NCBI RefSeq assembly: GCF_009764685.1
Contig: NZ_VHLM01000059.1
Location: 37,088 to 101,087 of the forward strand
Direction of reading: 5' to 3'
DNA from: Flavobacterium sp. I-STPP5a
Lineage (GTDB): Bacteria; Bacteroidota; Bacteroidia; Flavobacteriales; Flavobacteriaceae
DNA: 64,000 nucleotides
Position 1 is the stretch's first letter; every line of letters begins with the position of its first letter. Both the position numbers and the translations under genes were made by a program. Under the pieces are notes generated by a model that was given only the letters and a program-made list of their open reading frames with translations, was not told where the DNA came from and made no database searches. Shown here one piece after another: positions 1-10,531 of the stretch.

Positions 1-405
1 CAAGCTTGTGCCATTTCTATGATATGTGCTACTAAAAATGAAAAAAGTCAAATTATGGCCCTTGTTGTCGAGGATGTTGAGTTGGTAATGATTCCCTTGC
101 CCCTGATGGATAAATGGATGATGCAGCACCGAAGCTGGTACGAATTTGTTATTGACACCTATAGAAGCCGATTTGAAGAAGTTCTTGAAGTGATTGACAG
201 CATTGCTTTTAGAGCTATGGATGAAAGATTAGAATTTTATTTGCAACGCCACGCTACTTCTTGCGGCTGTAAAGAGCTTAAACTATCGCATCAAGAAATA
301 GCATCTGACTTAAATACATCAAGGGAAGTAATTTCTCGATTGTTAAAAAAAATGGAACAAAGAGGAAAAGTGTCACTTCATCGTAATAATATTGAACTTC
401 TTTAA
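1..405 (+). CDS. Crp/Fnr family transcriptional regulator (C-terminal part, cut by window edge)
   Basis: The frame is open to base 1, so the N-terminal cyclic-nucleotide/effector domain lies largely outside the window. What is visible is the end of the sensor domain, the long dimerisation helix and a winged helix-turn-helix: LSHQEIASDLNTSREVISRL followed by a KMEQRGKV turn, which is the Crp/Fnr DNA-recognition pattern. The internal ATG at base 19 is not the true start. The genes downstream handle sulfur compounds, so a role in sensing redox or sulfur stress and controlling this cluster is plausible but inferred. The effector cannot be read from the fragment. Confidence 0.85.
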   Translation, partial: QACAISMICATKNEKSQIMALVVEDVELVMIPLPLMDKWMMQHRSWYEFVIDTYRSRFEEVLEVIDSIAFRAMDERLEFYLQRHATSCGCKELKLSHQEIASDLNTSREVISRLLKKMEQRGKVSLHRNNIELL

Positions 406-457
406 AACTAACATTTTACGTTTTTAAAAATTAGTTCACCTTTCAACAACATCGTTT

Positions 458-1246
458 ATGGAATATTTAGGATACATTGCATCCATCATAATTGGGCTAT
501 CGCTTGGATTAATAGGCGGCGGAGGCTCCATTCTTACCATACCTATTTTAGTATATCTTTTTAAAATAGATCCTGAAATTGCTACTAGCTACTCCCTTTT
601 TATTGTAGGTGTGACCGCATTATTTGGTTGCGTTAGTCATTACAAGATGGGGAATTTAAAAATTAAATCGGCTTTGTACTTTGCCATACCATCAGTAATT
701 TCAATATTAATAATTCGTGAAGTTATATTCCCTAAAATAGCCACTACCCTATTCTCAATAGCCTCTTATCAAGTCTCTAAAAACGCACTTATTATGTCAG
801 TTTTTTCAGTACTTATGATTGCATCTGCTATTACAATGATCAGAAAATCAAAACCTAGCAGTTCAGCAAATAAGACCAATTATAAACAACTTAGTGCAAT
901 TGGTTTTCTTATTGGTATTGTAACTGGATTTTTGGGTGCTGGAGGAGGATTTTTAATTATACCTGCTCTTTTATTTTTTGCGAAATTACCTATGAAGCAA
1001 GCGGTGGGCACCTCATTGCTTATTATTTTCATTAACTCGAGTATTGGTTTTGGTGGAGATTTATACATTGGTACACCCATAAATTATAAAATTCTTTTTT
1101 TAATATCGGGCATGGCTTTTATAGGAATGCTAATAGGTTTGCAACTATCAAAAAAAATAGATGGAGCGCAACTAAAACCTATTTTTGGTTGGTTTGTACT
1201 GTTCATGGGCATCTACATTATTACTAAAGAATTTTTCTTTAAATAA
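458..1246 (+). CDS. Sulfite exporter TauE/SafE family membrane protein
   Basis: The protein has 262 residues and is very hydrophobic, with about eight predicted membrane segments. It shows the internal duplication typical of TauE/SafE permeases: a glycine-rich turn GLIGGGGSILTIP near residue 18 and a second copy, GFLGAGGGFLIIP, near residue 157. Family members export sulfite or other sulfur-containing anions across the inner membrane. It lies 52 bases after the Crp/Fnr gene and just ahead of a persulfide-dioxygenase-like gene, so export of sulfite made by that enzyme is a reasonable inference. The substrate is not proven by sequence. Confidence 0.85.
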   Translation: MEYLGYIASIIIGLSLGLIGGGGSILTIPILVYLFKIDPEIATSYSLFIVGVTALFGCVSHYKMGNLKIKSALYFAIPSVISILIIREVIFPKIATTLFSIASYQVSKNALIMSVFSVLMIASAITMIRKSKPSSSANKTNYKQLSAIGFLIGIVTGFLGAGGGFLIIPALLFFAKLPMKQAVGTSLLIIFINSSIGFGGDLYIGTPINYKILFLISGMAFIGMLIGLQLSKKIDGAQLKPIFGWFVLFMGIYIITKEFFFK

Positions 1247-1291
1247 AAACTTTATGTAACAAATATCACTGTTAATACTAAAAAACAGAAG

Positions 1292-1299
1292 TACATTTG
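1292..1299 (+). promoter_or_regulatory. Candidate Bacteroidota -7 promoter box (TACATTTG)
   Basis: TACATTTG matches the Bacteroidota -7 consensus TAnnTTTG and lies 21 bases before the ATG of the MBL-rhodanese gene. No clear TTG -33 element is present at the usual distance, so only the -7 half is supported. Confidence 0.45.
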
Positions 1300-1320
1300 T
1301 ACTCTAAATAAATTATAAAA

Positions 1321-2736
1321 ATGAAAATAGAACAAATATATACAGGATGTTTAGCGCAAGGTGCTTACTATATTACTTCTAATGGTGAAGCTGCCATTAT
1401 AGACCCGCTTAGAGAAACGCAGCCATATCTTGAAAGATTACAAAGAGATGGTGTAACATTGAAATACATTTTTGAAACGCATTTTCACGCTGATTTTGTT
1501 TCAGGACACTTAGATTTAAGTCGTGCTACAAATGCACCTATTGTTTATGGTCCTAATGCTACTTGCGAATTTGAATGTGTCTCTGCGGTGGATGGCCAAA
1601 TTTTTACTTTAGGAAATTTGACAATCAAGGTGTTGCATACTCCAGGACACACCATGGAAAGTACTACGTTTTTACTTATTGATGAAAACGGAAAAGACCA
1701 TGCCATTTTTTCTGGTGACACTTTATTCATAGGTGATGTTGGAAGACCTGATTTGGCTCAAAAAGCAGCACACATGACACAAGAACAACTTGCAGCTACT
1801 TTGTACCATTCTCTACGTGATAAAATTATGACTTTGGCTGATGATGTTATTGTGTATCCCGCACATGGAGCGGGAAGTGCTTGCGGTAAAAACATGAGTA
1901 AAGAAACCGTTTCTACCATTGGGAACCAAAAAGAAACTAATTACGCCTTAAGAGCAAACATGACCGAAGCAGAATTTATTGCAGAAGTTACAGATGGTTT
2001 ATTGCCTCCACCAGCTTATTTTGGTATGAATGTAGCCATGAATAAAAAAGGGTACGATAGTTTTGAAAATGTATTGAATTTAGGAATGCGAGCACTAACT
2101 CCTAGAGAATTTGAAACTGCTGCCGAAGAAAATGGTGCATTACTTCTTGATACTCGTAAAAACGGTGTTTTTGCAAAAGGATTTATCCCGCAATCAATAA
2201 ACATAGGTATAGATGGTGATTTTGCACCTTGGGTAGGTGCGCTAGTGGCTGATGTACAACAACCTATATTGATAATTTGTGAAGTAGGACAAGAAGAAGA
2301 AACAGTAACACGATTGAGTCGTGTAGGGTTTGACAATTTATTAGGCCATCTTGAAGGAGGATTTGATGCATGGGTGAATGCTGGAAATGAAATAGATACA
2401 ATTAATAGAATTTCGGCAGCACAATTTGAACAAGAAGTAAAAATAGGTGAAAGCAAAATCGTTGATATAAGAAAAGAGACTGAATATAGCGCAGAGCACG
2501 TAGACGATGCTTATAATAAACCACTTGCTGCTATAAATGATTGGATTAAAGATATTGACCCAAAAGAACATTTTTACATTCATTGTGCTGGAGGATACCG
2601 CAGTATGATTGCAGCTTCTATCCTTGAAGCTCGCGGTTTTAGAAACTTTACCGAAATTGAAGGGGGATTTAACGCCATTGCAAAAACGAATATTCCCAAA
2701 ACAGATTTTGTTTGCCAAAGTAAAATATTAAAATAA
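1321..2736 (+). CDS. MBL-fold hydrolase with two rhodanese domains (persulfide dioxygenase-like)
   Basis: The protein has 471 residues. The N-terminal metallo-beta-lactamase fold (about 1-250) has the metal motif HFHADFVSGH near residue 55, later GHT (about 109) and SGDTLF (about 136). The last His of the canonical HxHxDH motif is Phe, as expected for ETHE1/CstB-like enzymes that bind a single iron. Two rhodanese modules follow, at about 255-350 and 360-460. Only the second keeps a complete active-site loop, CAGGYR, with the sulfur-carrying Cys. The first has CEVGQEE and is probably structural or degenerate. Such fusions oxidise persulfides to sulfite or thiosulfate in the cytoplasm. Its neighbours, a TauE/SafE exporter and a TPMT-type methyltransferase, fit sulfide detoxification. 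Confidence 0.87.
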   Translation: MKIEQIYTGCLAQGAYYITSNGEAAIIDPLRETQPYLERLQRDGVTLKYIFETHFHADFVSGHLDLSRATNAPIVYGPNATCEFECVSAVDGQIFTLGNLTIKVLHTPGHTMESTTFLLIDENGKDHAIFSGDTLFIGDVGRPDLAQKAAHMTQEQLAATLYHSLRDKIMTLADDVIVYPAHGAGSACGKNMSKETVSTIGNQKETNYALRANMTEAEFIAEVTDGLLPPPAYFGMNVAMNKKGYDSFENVLNLGMRALTPREFETAAEENGALLLDTRKNGVFAKGFIPQSINIGIDGDFAPWVGALVADVQQPILIICEVGQEEETVTRLSRVGFDNLLGHLEGGFDAWVNAGNEIDTINRISAAQFEQEVKIGESKIVDIRKETEYSAEHVDDAYNKPLAAINDWIKDIDPKEHFYIHCAGGYRSMIAASILEARGFRNFTEIEGGFNAIAKTNIPKTDFVCQSKILK

Positions 2737-2758
2737 CAATAAACTATAATCAATTGAT

Positions 2759-2782
2759 TCATTTTGATTTATGTCAAAATGA
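2759..2782. promoter_or_regulatory. Palindrome resembling an FNR/Crp half-site pair
   Basis: Perfect 9-base arms TCATTTTGA and TCAAAATGA are separated by six bases. The core TTGATTTATGTCAA differs from the FNR-box pattern TTGAT-N4-ATCAA at one position. It lies 29 bases before the methyltransferase start, and a Crp/Fnr gene begins the same cluster. A regulatory role is inferred. It could also act as a weak transcript hairpin. Confidence 0.4.
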
Positions 2783-2811
2783 TAAATCATTTGATTTGAT
2801 ATAATAAAACT

Positions 2812-3651
2812 ATGTCTGATTTAAAATGTTGCATTGTTAGCTGCGAGCAACCCATAGATGCAAATTATTGGGAATCGCAATATGTTGCACAAACTACAAA
2901 ATGGGATTTGGGAACCATAGCACCACCACTTCAAGAATTTATAAATACTATAACCAATAAAGACTGTAGTATTTTGATTCCGGGTTGCGGTAATAGTTAT
3001 GAGGCTGAATATCTTTTAGCAAATGGTTTTAGTAACATTACCGTTATAGATATTGCACCATCACCGGTGGCAGCCTTAACAAAAAAACATGCTAACAATC
3101 CAAACATAAAGATTATTCAAGGTGATTTTTTTACACATTCTGGTCAGTATGATTGTATTATTGAGCAAACCTTCTTTTGTGCTATTCCACCGTTTATGAG
3201 GCAAAAATACCTTTGGAAAATGCATCAGCTGCTGGCAAAAAACGGAATTTTAGCAGGACTATTTTTTAATAGAAATTTTGAAGCTGGACCTCCCTTTGGC
3301 GGAAGCCAAAAAGAATATGAAAGCCTTTTTGAAAATGCTTTCCGAATTCAAAAAATGGAAATAGCCAGAAATTCTGTTGCGCCAAGAGCAAACTCTGAGT
3401 TGTTTTTTATGTTTGAAAAAAAGACGAATGTTATTGTGAACTTGTTTGAATTAAACGGAGTTACTTGCTCTACATGTGCCGAAACAATAGATTCAAAATT
3501 AACTGATATTGAAGGTATACTTCAAGTTTCAATAAGTACAAACTTCCAAGAAATTGTTATTGTAAGCCACTCGATGATTGTAATTGAAAAACTTCAAGAT
3601 GCGCTTTTATATGACGCTAATTATTCAATTACGCCTCATAGCACTACCTAG
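2812..3651 (+). CDS. TPMT-family SAM-dependent methyltransferase with C-terminal HMA-like domain
   Basis: The protein has 279 residues. Residues 1-205 form a class I methyltransferase of the thiopurine methyltransferase type: WESQYVAQTTKWD near the start, the SAM-binding loop ILIPGCGNSYEAEYL near residue 55, and a GPPFGG motif near residue 160. These enzymes methylate thiols, sulfide or selenium and tellurium species. After about residue 212 there is a separate domain, NLFELNGVTCSTCAETIDSK, which carries the heavy-metal-associated pattern GxTCxxC and the expected beta-alpha-beta length. Family members are usually about 200 residues, so the tail is an addition. It is the last gene of the sulfur cluster and ends before a bidirectional terminator. 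Confidence 0.8.
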   Translation: MSDLKCCIVSCEQPIDANYWESQYVAQTTKWDLGTIAPPLQEFINTITNKDCSILIPGCGNSYEAEYLLANGFSNITVIDIAPSPVAALTKKHANNPNIKIIQGDFFTHSGQYDCIIEQTFFCAIPPFMRQKYLWKMHQLLAKNGILAGLFFNRNFEAGPPFGGSQKEYESLFENAFRIQKMEIARNSVAPRANSELFFMFEKKTNVIVNLFELNGVTCSTCAETIDSKLTDIEGILQVSISTNFQEIVIVSHSMIVIEKLQDALLYDANYSITPHSTT

Positions 3652-3693
3652 AAAATATGCTTTACTAGTTAATATTGTAACATAATAGGTAAT

Positions 3694-3735
3694 CAATAAA
3701 AAAGGTATTTGACTGTTCAAATACCTTTTTTATTG
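3694..3735. terminator. Bidirectional rho-independent terminator
   Basis: A 19-bp nearly perfect hairpin has core GGTATTTGA/TCAAATACC flanked by A and T runs on both sides. It lies between the convergent methyltransferase and histidine kinase genes and can serve both. Confidence 0.85.
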
Positions 3736-3754
3736 AGAACCTCATTGATGAAAG

Positions 3755-6700
3755 TTATTTTTTTAACCAAGCTTGCAAAACACGCTCTAAATCTGTTTGA
3801 ATTATTGGTTTAGGAAGATAATCATTCATTCCTGCTTCAAAACATTTTTCTTTATCCCCTGCCATGATTCCTGCTGTAATGGCAATGATAGGGATGTCTT
3901 GAGAGTTTTCAAATTTTCTAATCTCATCAGTGGCTTCATAACCGTTTTTATTAGGCATTTGTATGTCCATAAGAATTACATCAGGTCTTTCTTTTTCATA
4001 AAGTTCCACAGCTTCGTTACCATCTTTGGCTTCAAAAATTTGACAATTAGAAATGATTCTTTTCACTAATGTTTTAGCTAGCAACATATTGATTTTATTA
4101 TCCTCAACAATCAAAACTCTCTTATCATCTAAAATACATTCCGGCAAGCTAGTTAGGATATTATTTTTAGGAATAATTAGTGTGTCTAAATCATTTTTGA
4201 AACTCGCTCTTGTAAATTTGACCACAAAGTAAAAATCACTTCCATCTCCATATTTACTAATTAACTCTAACTTACTATCCATTAAGGCTAGCAACTGATT
4301 TGAAATTGCTAATCCTAATCCAGTACCCCCAAACTTTCTGTTGGTAGAATTATCCTCTTGTACAAATGACTTAAAGATTTTTTCATTATTATATGTCTTG
4401 ATTCCAACACCTGTATCCTTTACAGAAAACTTAATTGTTGCTGATTTTTTTTCAGGTTTATTTATTTGACTAATATCTAATCTAATTTCACCAAAATGAG
4501 TAAACTTTATTGCATTACTTAATAAGTTTACTAAAATTTGCTTGAGTCTTACCGAGTCTGCAATGATGTATTGCGGCACAGCTTTGTCAATATCAAGTAT
4601 TAAGTTTATATTTTTTTTGATGGCCTGAATCTTAAACAAGTTGATTACCTGATTGGTAAGTTTAAAAAGATTTACTTTTTCAAAATCCAACTCTAGTTTA
4701 CCCGACTCAATTTTGGAGAAATCCAAAACATCATTTACTATATCCATTAATGACGTTGCTGATTCATTAACAGTAGTCATATACTCTGCTTGGTTTTTCT
4801 TAAGATTAGACTTCATTAACAAGTGTGTAAAACCTATAATCCCGTTTAATGGAGTTCTAATTTCATGACTCATATTTGCTAAGAAATCTGTTTTGGCTTT
4901 GTTTGCGGCTTCGGCCAATTCTTTAGCTTTTAAGAGCTCCATTTCCAGCACTTTCTGTTCCGTAATATCAATGAAACTCAAAACAATTTCGTTGATGTTC
5001 CCTTGACTGTCAAAATCTGGATAGCCGTTTACCAAGACCCATATTGGTTCTTTATTAGCCGAGCGTACTACTCCCATTTTAAAATTTTTCAAGGATGACT
5101 TTGTTGAAATAATTTGGTTGACCGGATATTTCTCAACAAGTAATTCAATTCCAATCTCATCATAAAGGGTAAGATTTCTATCATAAGTAGAAATGCCTTT
5201 CAACTCTTCATCTGTAAGTCCTAACAACTCATTTGCTTTCTGATTGTTTACAATGATTGAGGCATCAGGTTTGTATACCATGATTCCCGCATCAAGGTTA
5301 TTCAATAATCCGCGGTATCGTTCCTCACTTTTAAAGAATGCGACATCAGATTGTTTCGCTTTTGTAATATCCCTACAGAGGCAAATAAAGTGAATCTCAT
5401 TATCTAAATTTTCTTTCATAGGCGCAACGGATAATTCAAACCAATGTTTTTCTTGGCCTAATTCGAGTACATATTGCTTGCCAGCTGAAAAACCATCAAC
5501 CGAAGCTTCATTTATGGCTTCAAGAATTATGCTTGACGCTTCTTCGGGTAGCACATCTGAAAACTTTTTATCTAAAAAATATTCTGGTGGTACCGCAAGT
5601 AAATCATCTCTACGGGAGTGATAATTAAAAATTTTACCTTCGAGATTAATTTCAAAAAGCATATCCGGAATGGCGCCAAGTATGGCCTCCATTTTTTTAT
5701 GCATGCGCATAAACTCATCATCTATTTGTTTACGCTCACTAACATCCCTAACAATGGCTACAATTCTACCATCTACAATTTTTTTAGCAGTGATCTCTAC
5801 AGCTCTTAAAGTCCCATTTTTGTGCATCATATTGCACTCCATCAATGTTTGCTCCGTATTTATCAATTCAGTAAAGATGATTGGTCTTTTGACAAGATCA
5901 TCTATAATGTATAAGTTTTCAAAATTCTTAGTACATAATTCCTCTTTTGTAAAACCTAGCATTTTACAGGCGCTATCATTAACTTCTAGCAAGTTACCTT
6001 TACTATTACTAATCATAATTGCATCTGAGGCTTGCTCTATCAAACTTTTATAGCGCTCTTCACTGTTAACAAGCTGTTCTTTGATATTCTTTAATTCAGT
6101 AATTTCGGTTAATGCTCCATTGAGAAGTATTGCCTTACCCTCTTCGTCTCTTGAAACTATACCTCTGTCAAAAAATATCCCATAGGTTCCATCTGCTTTC
6201 ATGAATCGAAACTCATCAGACCAATTATTAGTAGTTCCTGCGTATGTTTCTTCCAGTTTTTTGATAACTCGATCTCTATCATCTGGATGGAGTTTTGAAC
6301 GCCAAACAGTCATGTTGTTAACACCATTTGTTACAGTACTACCAAATCCTAAAAGATCTATAAAAGCTTGATTATTCCAACTCTCTCCTGTGATTAAGTT
6401 TACCTCAAAAACAGCATCATTGGTAGCTGCTGAAATCATTTCAAAACGCTCATTGGCAGCTCTAATTTTCTCTTCTGCTTTTTTAATTTCGGTAAGATCT
6501 ACACCCATCCCTACAATGCATTTTTTACCTTCGTAGGAAATACATCTTGAGTTTACATAGTACGGAATTTTATTTTTAGATTTAGTAAAGAATTCAAGCT
6601 CAAAACCTTCGCTATTTATATCCGAATTGCCTTGTTTGGTCTCAAATATAGATTGAATTCGGGGAGCGATTCTCTTTTTTTGATCGTCATCAAAGAAATC

Positions 6701-9700
6701 AAGCGGACTCATATTTAAAATTTCTTCTTCGGTATATCCTGTGATTTCTTCAAAATTTTGGTTCCATTTTACAAATTTCCCTTTTTCATCATAGAGGTAA
6801 AAAATTCCAGGAAGGCTATTTATAACTACTTCTGACAGCTGTTTTTCTTTCAAAATTTCCGATTCTGCAAGTTTACGCTCGGTGATATCAGTAATTGTAC
6901 CTATGTATCCAACGATTTCATTTTTGAGATTTCTCTCTGGTATGGCCTTACCCATTACCCACGATATTGCTCCATCTGGGCGAAGAAACCTGTACTCAGA
7001 AAATGAAGAATTTAATTTTTTCGAATCGTTATTCCAGCGACCAGCCAGGTTTGCTACATCATCATGATGTACCGCCTTAAACCACCCATTCCCTAATGCC
7101 TCTTCAAAAGACAAACCTGAAAGTTGACTCCAATACGGATTAACATAAGTAGTGTATCCTGCAGGATCTGTTCTAAAAATGCCTACTGGAGAAACCTCTG
7201 TTAAGGTATGATAACGTTGTTCACTTTCAGAAATAGTTTCCTCAGCTTTTTTCCTCAAAGATTCTTTTTCAAATATTTCAAGCGCAAAAGAAATATCCCC
7301 TGTAGCCTCTATTAGTAATGTAATTTCTTCATCATCAAAAAAATTGATTTCACTGGCGTAAAATGTAATCACGCCAACTACCAAATTAAATTTTTTGATA
7401 GGGATAGTTAGCAATGATTTGTAATTTCTTGTCAAAGCCTCTGTTCTCCAAGGCTGCATTCTAGGATCATCCGCAATATTATTACAAACTATAAACTTTT
7501 TTTCATATACGGCTTGTCCTATTGGACCTCTTCCCTCTGGAATGTTTCTGTTCACAGAAATTGTACTAATTACAGAAACATAATTTTCATGTTCTCCGGC
7601 AACCATGGCAGGAAGTACTTTTTCACTCTCTTTATCAATGATACCAATCCATGCTAGCTTAAACTTTCCTGTCTCTACAGCAATGTTACATGCTTCTCTA
7701 AATAAAGTTTGCTCATCTGTAGTGCGCACAATCATTTGATTCATTTGACTTATAAATGAATATAATCTATTGGTTTTAATAATTTTTTGTTCTGTTAGTA
7801 TTCGATCAGTAATATCAGTAATAATACCATGACAAATTACTGTCCCCTCGGGTTCTAATATAGGCAACGAGTTGACATCATGCCAAACCATTCCCTTTTG
7901 CGGATGAAAATAACGGTATTGAGTTTTTAGTGGCACCAAATTGGTTTTGGTAATTTTAATCTTCTCAACAACATAATTAACGTCTTCTGGATGTATGCGT
8001 TCAAATAATTTTGAAGTATCAAACTCAATTTCATCAAAAGCAAAACCATAAATTTCTTGAATGGCATTACTTGCATACGTATAAGATAAAGACTGATCTT
8101 TATTTTGTCTCATAGAATATATTAAACCTGGTGAGGTAGCTGCAATCTTAAAAAATTTATTGCGTTCCTCATTTAATAATTCTTGTGCTTTTTTATTAGA
8201 TGTTACATCTCTTAAATTAATAACAATACCACCTATATCAGGATCATGCAATAAATTATTAACATAGCCTTCGAGCCAGATGTAATGACCTCGTTTATGT
8301 TTTAATTGTAAAGTGACTGGAAAAGGACTTCCTGGTTCACTCAATACTTTTTTTAATAAAAGTGGAATATCTTTTTGATCCTCAGGATGAATATAATCAA
8401 AAACTGATTTACTTTCAAAATCTTCATGTGACCATCCAGTGACTCTTTGAGCAGATTCACTTCGGAAAATAATATTTAACTTATCATCAACTAAAGAAAT
8501 GATGTCTACGCTATTTTGTATTAAAGCTCTAAAACGACGTTCGTTTTGAGCAATTTTTTCCTCAATAGCTTTTTTCTCTGTTACATCTTTAACAAAACCG
8601 AGGTAACGATTTTTAGCAATTTTTACTGCTTCAACTTGCCACCATCTCCTGGAACCGTCTTTTAAAACGGCTTGCATTTCTTTTTTACCTACTCCTTTTT
8701 CTAAAAGATTTTTAAATTCAACAAAGTACTCTTTCTGGTATGTAATTGCTGATAAATCCCCAAATTTCTTCGTAAGCAACTCTTCCCTGGAATAACCCGA
8801 AAGCAATGTTGCAGCCTGATTAACCTCAATATAAGATCCATGCTCATCTAAAACAAACACACCATCCGGAGCATTTTCGATATAGTTTTGAAATTTTAAA
8901 TCACTTTCTTTTTGAATAAATTGTATTCGCTGAGCAACCTCAACTTTTTCACGTTTTTTAATTTTAGATTCTATTTGCTTTTTTTCAGTTACATCTTGAA
9001 CCGTTCCATTAAAAGCAATGATTCTACCAGACTTATCCTCTTGCGGAATAACAATGGCATACAGCCATTTTTGATCTTGGTTTGCAAAGACTACTTTACG
9101 CTCTAAATCAAATTCCTTTTTATCAATTATTGCATTATTTATTTTTTCGAGAAAAAAAGAAGAATCCTCTTTTGAAAAAATATTTAAAAATTCTTTAAAT
9201 AAATCTTGATCAGGTTCTCTTATCAATTCATAAATAGCATACAATTCATTAGACCAAAACATTTCTTTAGTATCTAACTTATATCTCCAGCTACCTAATT
9301 TGGCAATATGTTGGGCATCATTAAGTAATTTTTCACTTACTGATAATTGCTCTTGAATACTTTTAACACACGTTACGTCTCTCCCTATGCCATAAGCTAG
9401 GCCGTGTTCATGAGATACGGTGATAATCCATTGAATAGAAATAATCTCACCATTTTTTTTAACATAACGATTTTCAAAGTTTATTGATTCCTTTTCCTTA
9501 CCTAGCCTTTTTACTTCATCTCTACTTTTTTCAAGATCTTCAGGATGTATAAAGTTTAGAAAAGGTTGCGATAAAAGTTCATGTTCTGTGTACCCTAATA
9601 CCGAAACAAATGCTGGATTTATTTCTTTAAAATAACAATCGGCAGTAGCAATACATACAAAATCCTGTGAACTCTGAATTAATTGCTCAAAGTTATTTTT

Positions 9701-9793
9701 ACATGAGTCTTTTTCTATTAAGTTTTGAATTTGTGTTCCCTTTTGCTTTACTAAAATAAGCAATTCATCATAGCTGTAATTAGCCTCATTCAT
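3755..9793 (-). CDS. Very large soluble multi-PAS hybrid sensor histidine kinase
   Basis: The protein has 2012 residues, with no signal peptide and no membrane segment. I count about eleven PAS/PAC modules, many ending in an RDVT or TDIT(E/D)(K/R)K-like PAC tail: five at about 35-665, a GAF domain at about 670-830 ([10 protein letters not shown] and [11 protein letters not shown] regions), and six more at about 855-1625. Then come the HisKA dimerisation helix with the phospho-acceptor His in [11 protein letters not shown] (about 1655), a HATPase domain ending in [12 protein letters not shown], and a C-terminal receiver domain with [10 protein letters not shown], the phosphorylatable Asp in ILMDIQMP, and KP near the end. 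It is cytoplasmic and probably senses several internal cues. No output gene adjoins it, so the signal and partner are unknown. Confidence 0.93.
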   Translation of the reverse strand: MNEANYSYDELLILVKQKGTQIQNLIEKDSCKNNFEQLIQSSQDFVCIATADCYFKEINPAFVSVLGYTEHELLSQPFLNFIHPEDLEKSRDEVKRLGKEKESINFENRYVKKNGEIISIQWIITVSHEHGLAYGIGRDVTCVKSIQEQLSVSEKLLNDAQHIAKLGSWRYKLDTKEMFWSNELYAIYELIREPDQDLFKEFLNIFSKEDSSFFLEKINNAIIDKKEFDLERKVVFANQDQKWLYAIVIPQEDKSGRIIAFNGTVQDVTEKKQIESKIKKREKVEVAQRIQFIQKESDLKFQNYIENAPDGVFVLDEHGSYIEVNQAATLLSGYSREELLTKKFGDLSAITYQKEYFVEFKNLLEKGVGKKEMQAVLKDGSRRWWQVEAVKIAKNRYLGFVKDVTEKKAIEEKIAQNERRFRALIQNSVDIISLVDDKLNIIFRSESAQRVTGWSHEDFESKSVFDYIHPEDQKDIPLLLKKVLSEPGSPFPVTLQLKHKRGHYIWLEGYVNNLLHDPDIGGIVINLRDVTSNKKAQELLNEERNKFFKIAATSPGLIYSMRQNKDQSLSYTYASNAIQEIYGFAFDEIEFDTSKLFERIHPEDVNYVVEKIKITKTNLVPLKTQYRYFHPQKGMVWHDVNSLPILEPEGTVICHGIITDITDRILTEQKIIKTNRLYSFISQMNQMIVRTTDEQTLFREACNIAVETGKFKLAWIGIIDKESEKVLPAMVAGEHENYVSVISTISVNRNIPEGRGPIGQAVYEKKFIVCNNIADDPRMQPWRTEALTRNYKSLLTIPIKKFNLVVGVITFYASEINFFDDEEITLLIEATGDISFALEIFEKESLRKKAEETISESEQRYHTLTEVSPVGIFRTDPAGYTTYVNPYWSQLSGLSFEEALGNGWFKAVHHDDVANLAGRWNNDSKKLNSSFSEYRFLRPDGAISWVMGKAIPERNLKNEIVGYIGTITDITERKLAESEILKEKQLSEVVINSLPGIFYLYDEKGKFVKWNQNFEEITGYTEEEILNMSPLDFFDDDQKKRIAPRIQSIFETKQGNSDINSEGFELEFFTKSKNKIPYYVNSRCISYEGKKCIVGMGVDLTEIKKAEEKIRAANERFEMISAATNDAVFEVNLITGESWNNQAFIDLLGFGSTVTNGVNNMTVWRSKLHPDDRDRVIKKLEETYAGTTNNWSDEFRFMKADGTYGIFFDRGIVSRDEEGKAILLNGALTEITELKNIKEQLVNSEERYKSLIEQASDAIMISNSKGNLLEVNDSACKMLGFTKEELCTKNFENLYIIDDLVKRPIIFTELINTEQTLMECNMMHKNGTLRAVEITAKKIVDGRIVAIVRDVSERKQIDDEFMRMHKKMEAILGAIPDMLFEINLEGKIFNYHSRRDDLLAVPPEYFLDKKFSDVLPEEASSIILEAINEASVDGFSAGKQYVLELGQEKHWFELSVAPMKENLDNEIHFICLCRDITKAKQSDVAFFKSEERYRGLLNNLDAGIMVYKPDASIIVNNQKANELLGLTDEELKGISTYDRNLTLYDEIGIELLVEKYPVNQIISTKSSLKNFKMGVVRSANKEPIWVLVNGYPDFDSQGNINEIVLSFIDITEQKVLEMELLKAKELAEAANKAKTDFLANMSHEIRTPLNGIIGFTHLLMKSNLKKNQAEYMTTVNESATSLMDIVNDVLDFSKIESGKLELDFEKVNLFKLTNQVINLFKIQAIKKNINLILDIDKAVPQYIIADSVRLKQILVNLLSNAIKFTHFGEIRLDISQINKPEKKSATIKFSVKDTGVGIKTYNNEKIFKSFVQEDNSTNRKFGGTGLGLAISNQLLALMDSKLELISKYGDGSDFYFVVKFTRASFKNDLDTLIIPKNNILTSLPECILDDKRVLIVEDNKINMLLAKTLVKRIISNCQIFEAKDGNEAVELYEKERPDVILMDIQMPNKNGYEATDEIRKFENSQDIPIIAITAGIMAGDKEKCFEAGMNDYLPKPIIQTDLERVLQAWLKK

Positions 9794-10004
9794 AAGACAT
9801 TAGTATTAAAGTAATCGCTAAATATAACAAAAAAAATAATCCATTAAAAACTTAAATGATGAAACTTAAATAATGTTCGATAGAATACACACATAAGAGG
9901 TTAAATACATTTCAATTTAATAGTATATTTTTATTATTTGTAAAATGCTTTAATGAGCTTTTCAAAATTAAGAACATAAAATTTAACAAAAATTTAAAAC
10001 ACAT

Positions 10005-10048
10005 TTGTATATACAACAATAATTATCACTATATTTGTACCAACAAAT
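10005..10048 (+). promoter_or_regulatory. marR promoter with two candidate MarR operators
   Basis: A TATATTTG -7 box (10030-10037) matches the Bacteroidota consensus, with a TTG (10005-10007) at a plausible -33 position. A perfect 12-bp palindrome TTGTATATACAA (10005-10016) covers the -33 region. An ATTTGT-ACCA-ACAAAT inverted repeat (10033-10048) overlaps the -7 box. Both sit directly before the MarR gene, the usual arrangement for autorepression. Confidence 0.6.
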
Positions 10049-10063
10049 TACATATATACAAAT

Positions 10064-10519
10064 ATGAAAATTGAAGAGATATTAAAATCAACTGTAACTA
10101 TGGATAATTCAAAAAAAATTATCCTGAATATTTTATATACACAAAATGTCATTACAGAGAACTTTAATGAAATCCTCAAACCCTTTGAAATATCAAGTGA
10201 ACAATATAACGTATTGCGTATCCTAAGGGGGCAAAAAGGAAATCCAGCAAACATGTCTGTAATTCAAGAAAGAATGCTTGCAAAAACAAGCAACACAACC
10301 CGCCTTGTAGACAAATTGCTCCTAAAAGAATATGTAACGAGAAAAGTATGCCCTGATAACCGACGAAAAATTGAAGTTTTAATTACCCTTAAAGGATTAG
10401 AAGTGCTATCAGAATTAGATCCAAAAGTGATAGCGCATGAACGTTTTTTTTCGCAAAACTTAACACCAGAAGAAATTGAACAGTTAAACGCATTATTAGA
10501 AAAATATAGAAAACAATAA
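10064..10519 (+). CDS. MarR family transcriptional regulator
   Basis: The protein has 151 residues, the usual MarR size. The winged helix runs from about residue 45 to 115: QYNVLRILRGQKGNPANMSV, then the recognition helix region RMLAKTSNTTRLVDKLLLKEYVTR, then the wing with CPDNRRKIEVLITLKG. It is followed after 12 bases by a nitroreductase gene and then a YceI gene, a set often controlled together. Palindromes over its promoter suggest that it represses itself and the downstream genes until a ligand, perhaps an oxidant or aromatic compound, is bound. The ligand is not identifiable from sequence. Confidence 0.88.
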   Translation: MKIEEILKSTVTMDNSKKIILNILYTQNVITENFNEILKPFEISSEQYNVLRILRGQKGNPANMSVIQERMLAKTSNTTRLVDKLLLKEYVTRKVCPDNRRKIEVLITLKGLEVLSELDPKVIAHERFFSQNLTPEEIEQLNALLEKYRKQ

Positions 10520-10531
10520 ATAAATATAATT

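Noticed and set aside
2016..2456. Minus-strand open frames within the MBL-rhodanese gene
   Set aside because: Strongly coding-like plus strand with clear domains. The minus frames are Ser/Pro/Cys rich shadows.
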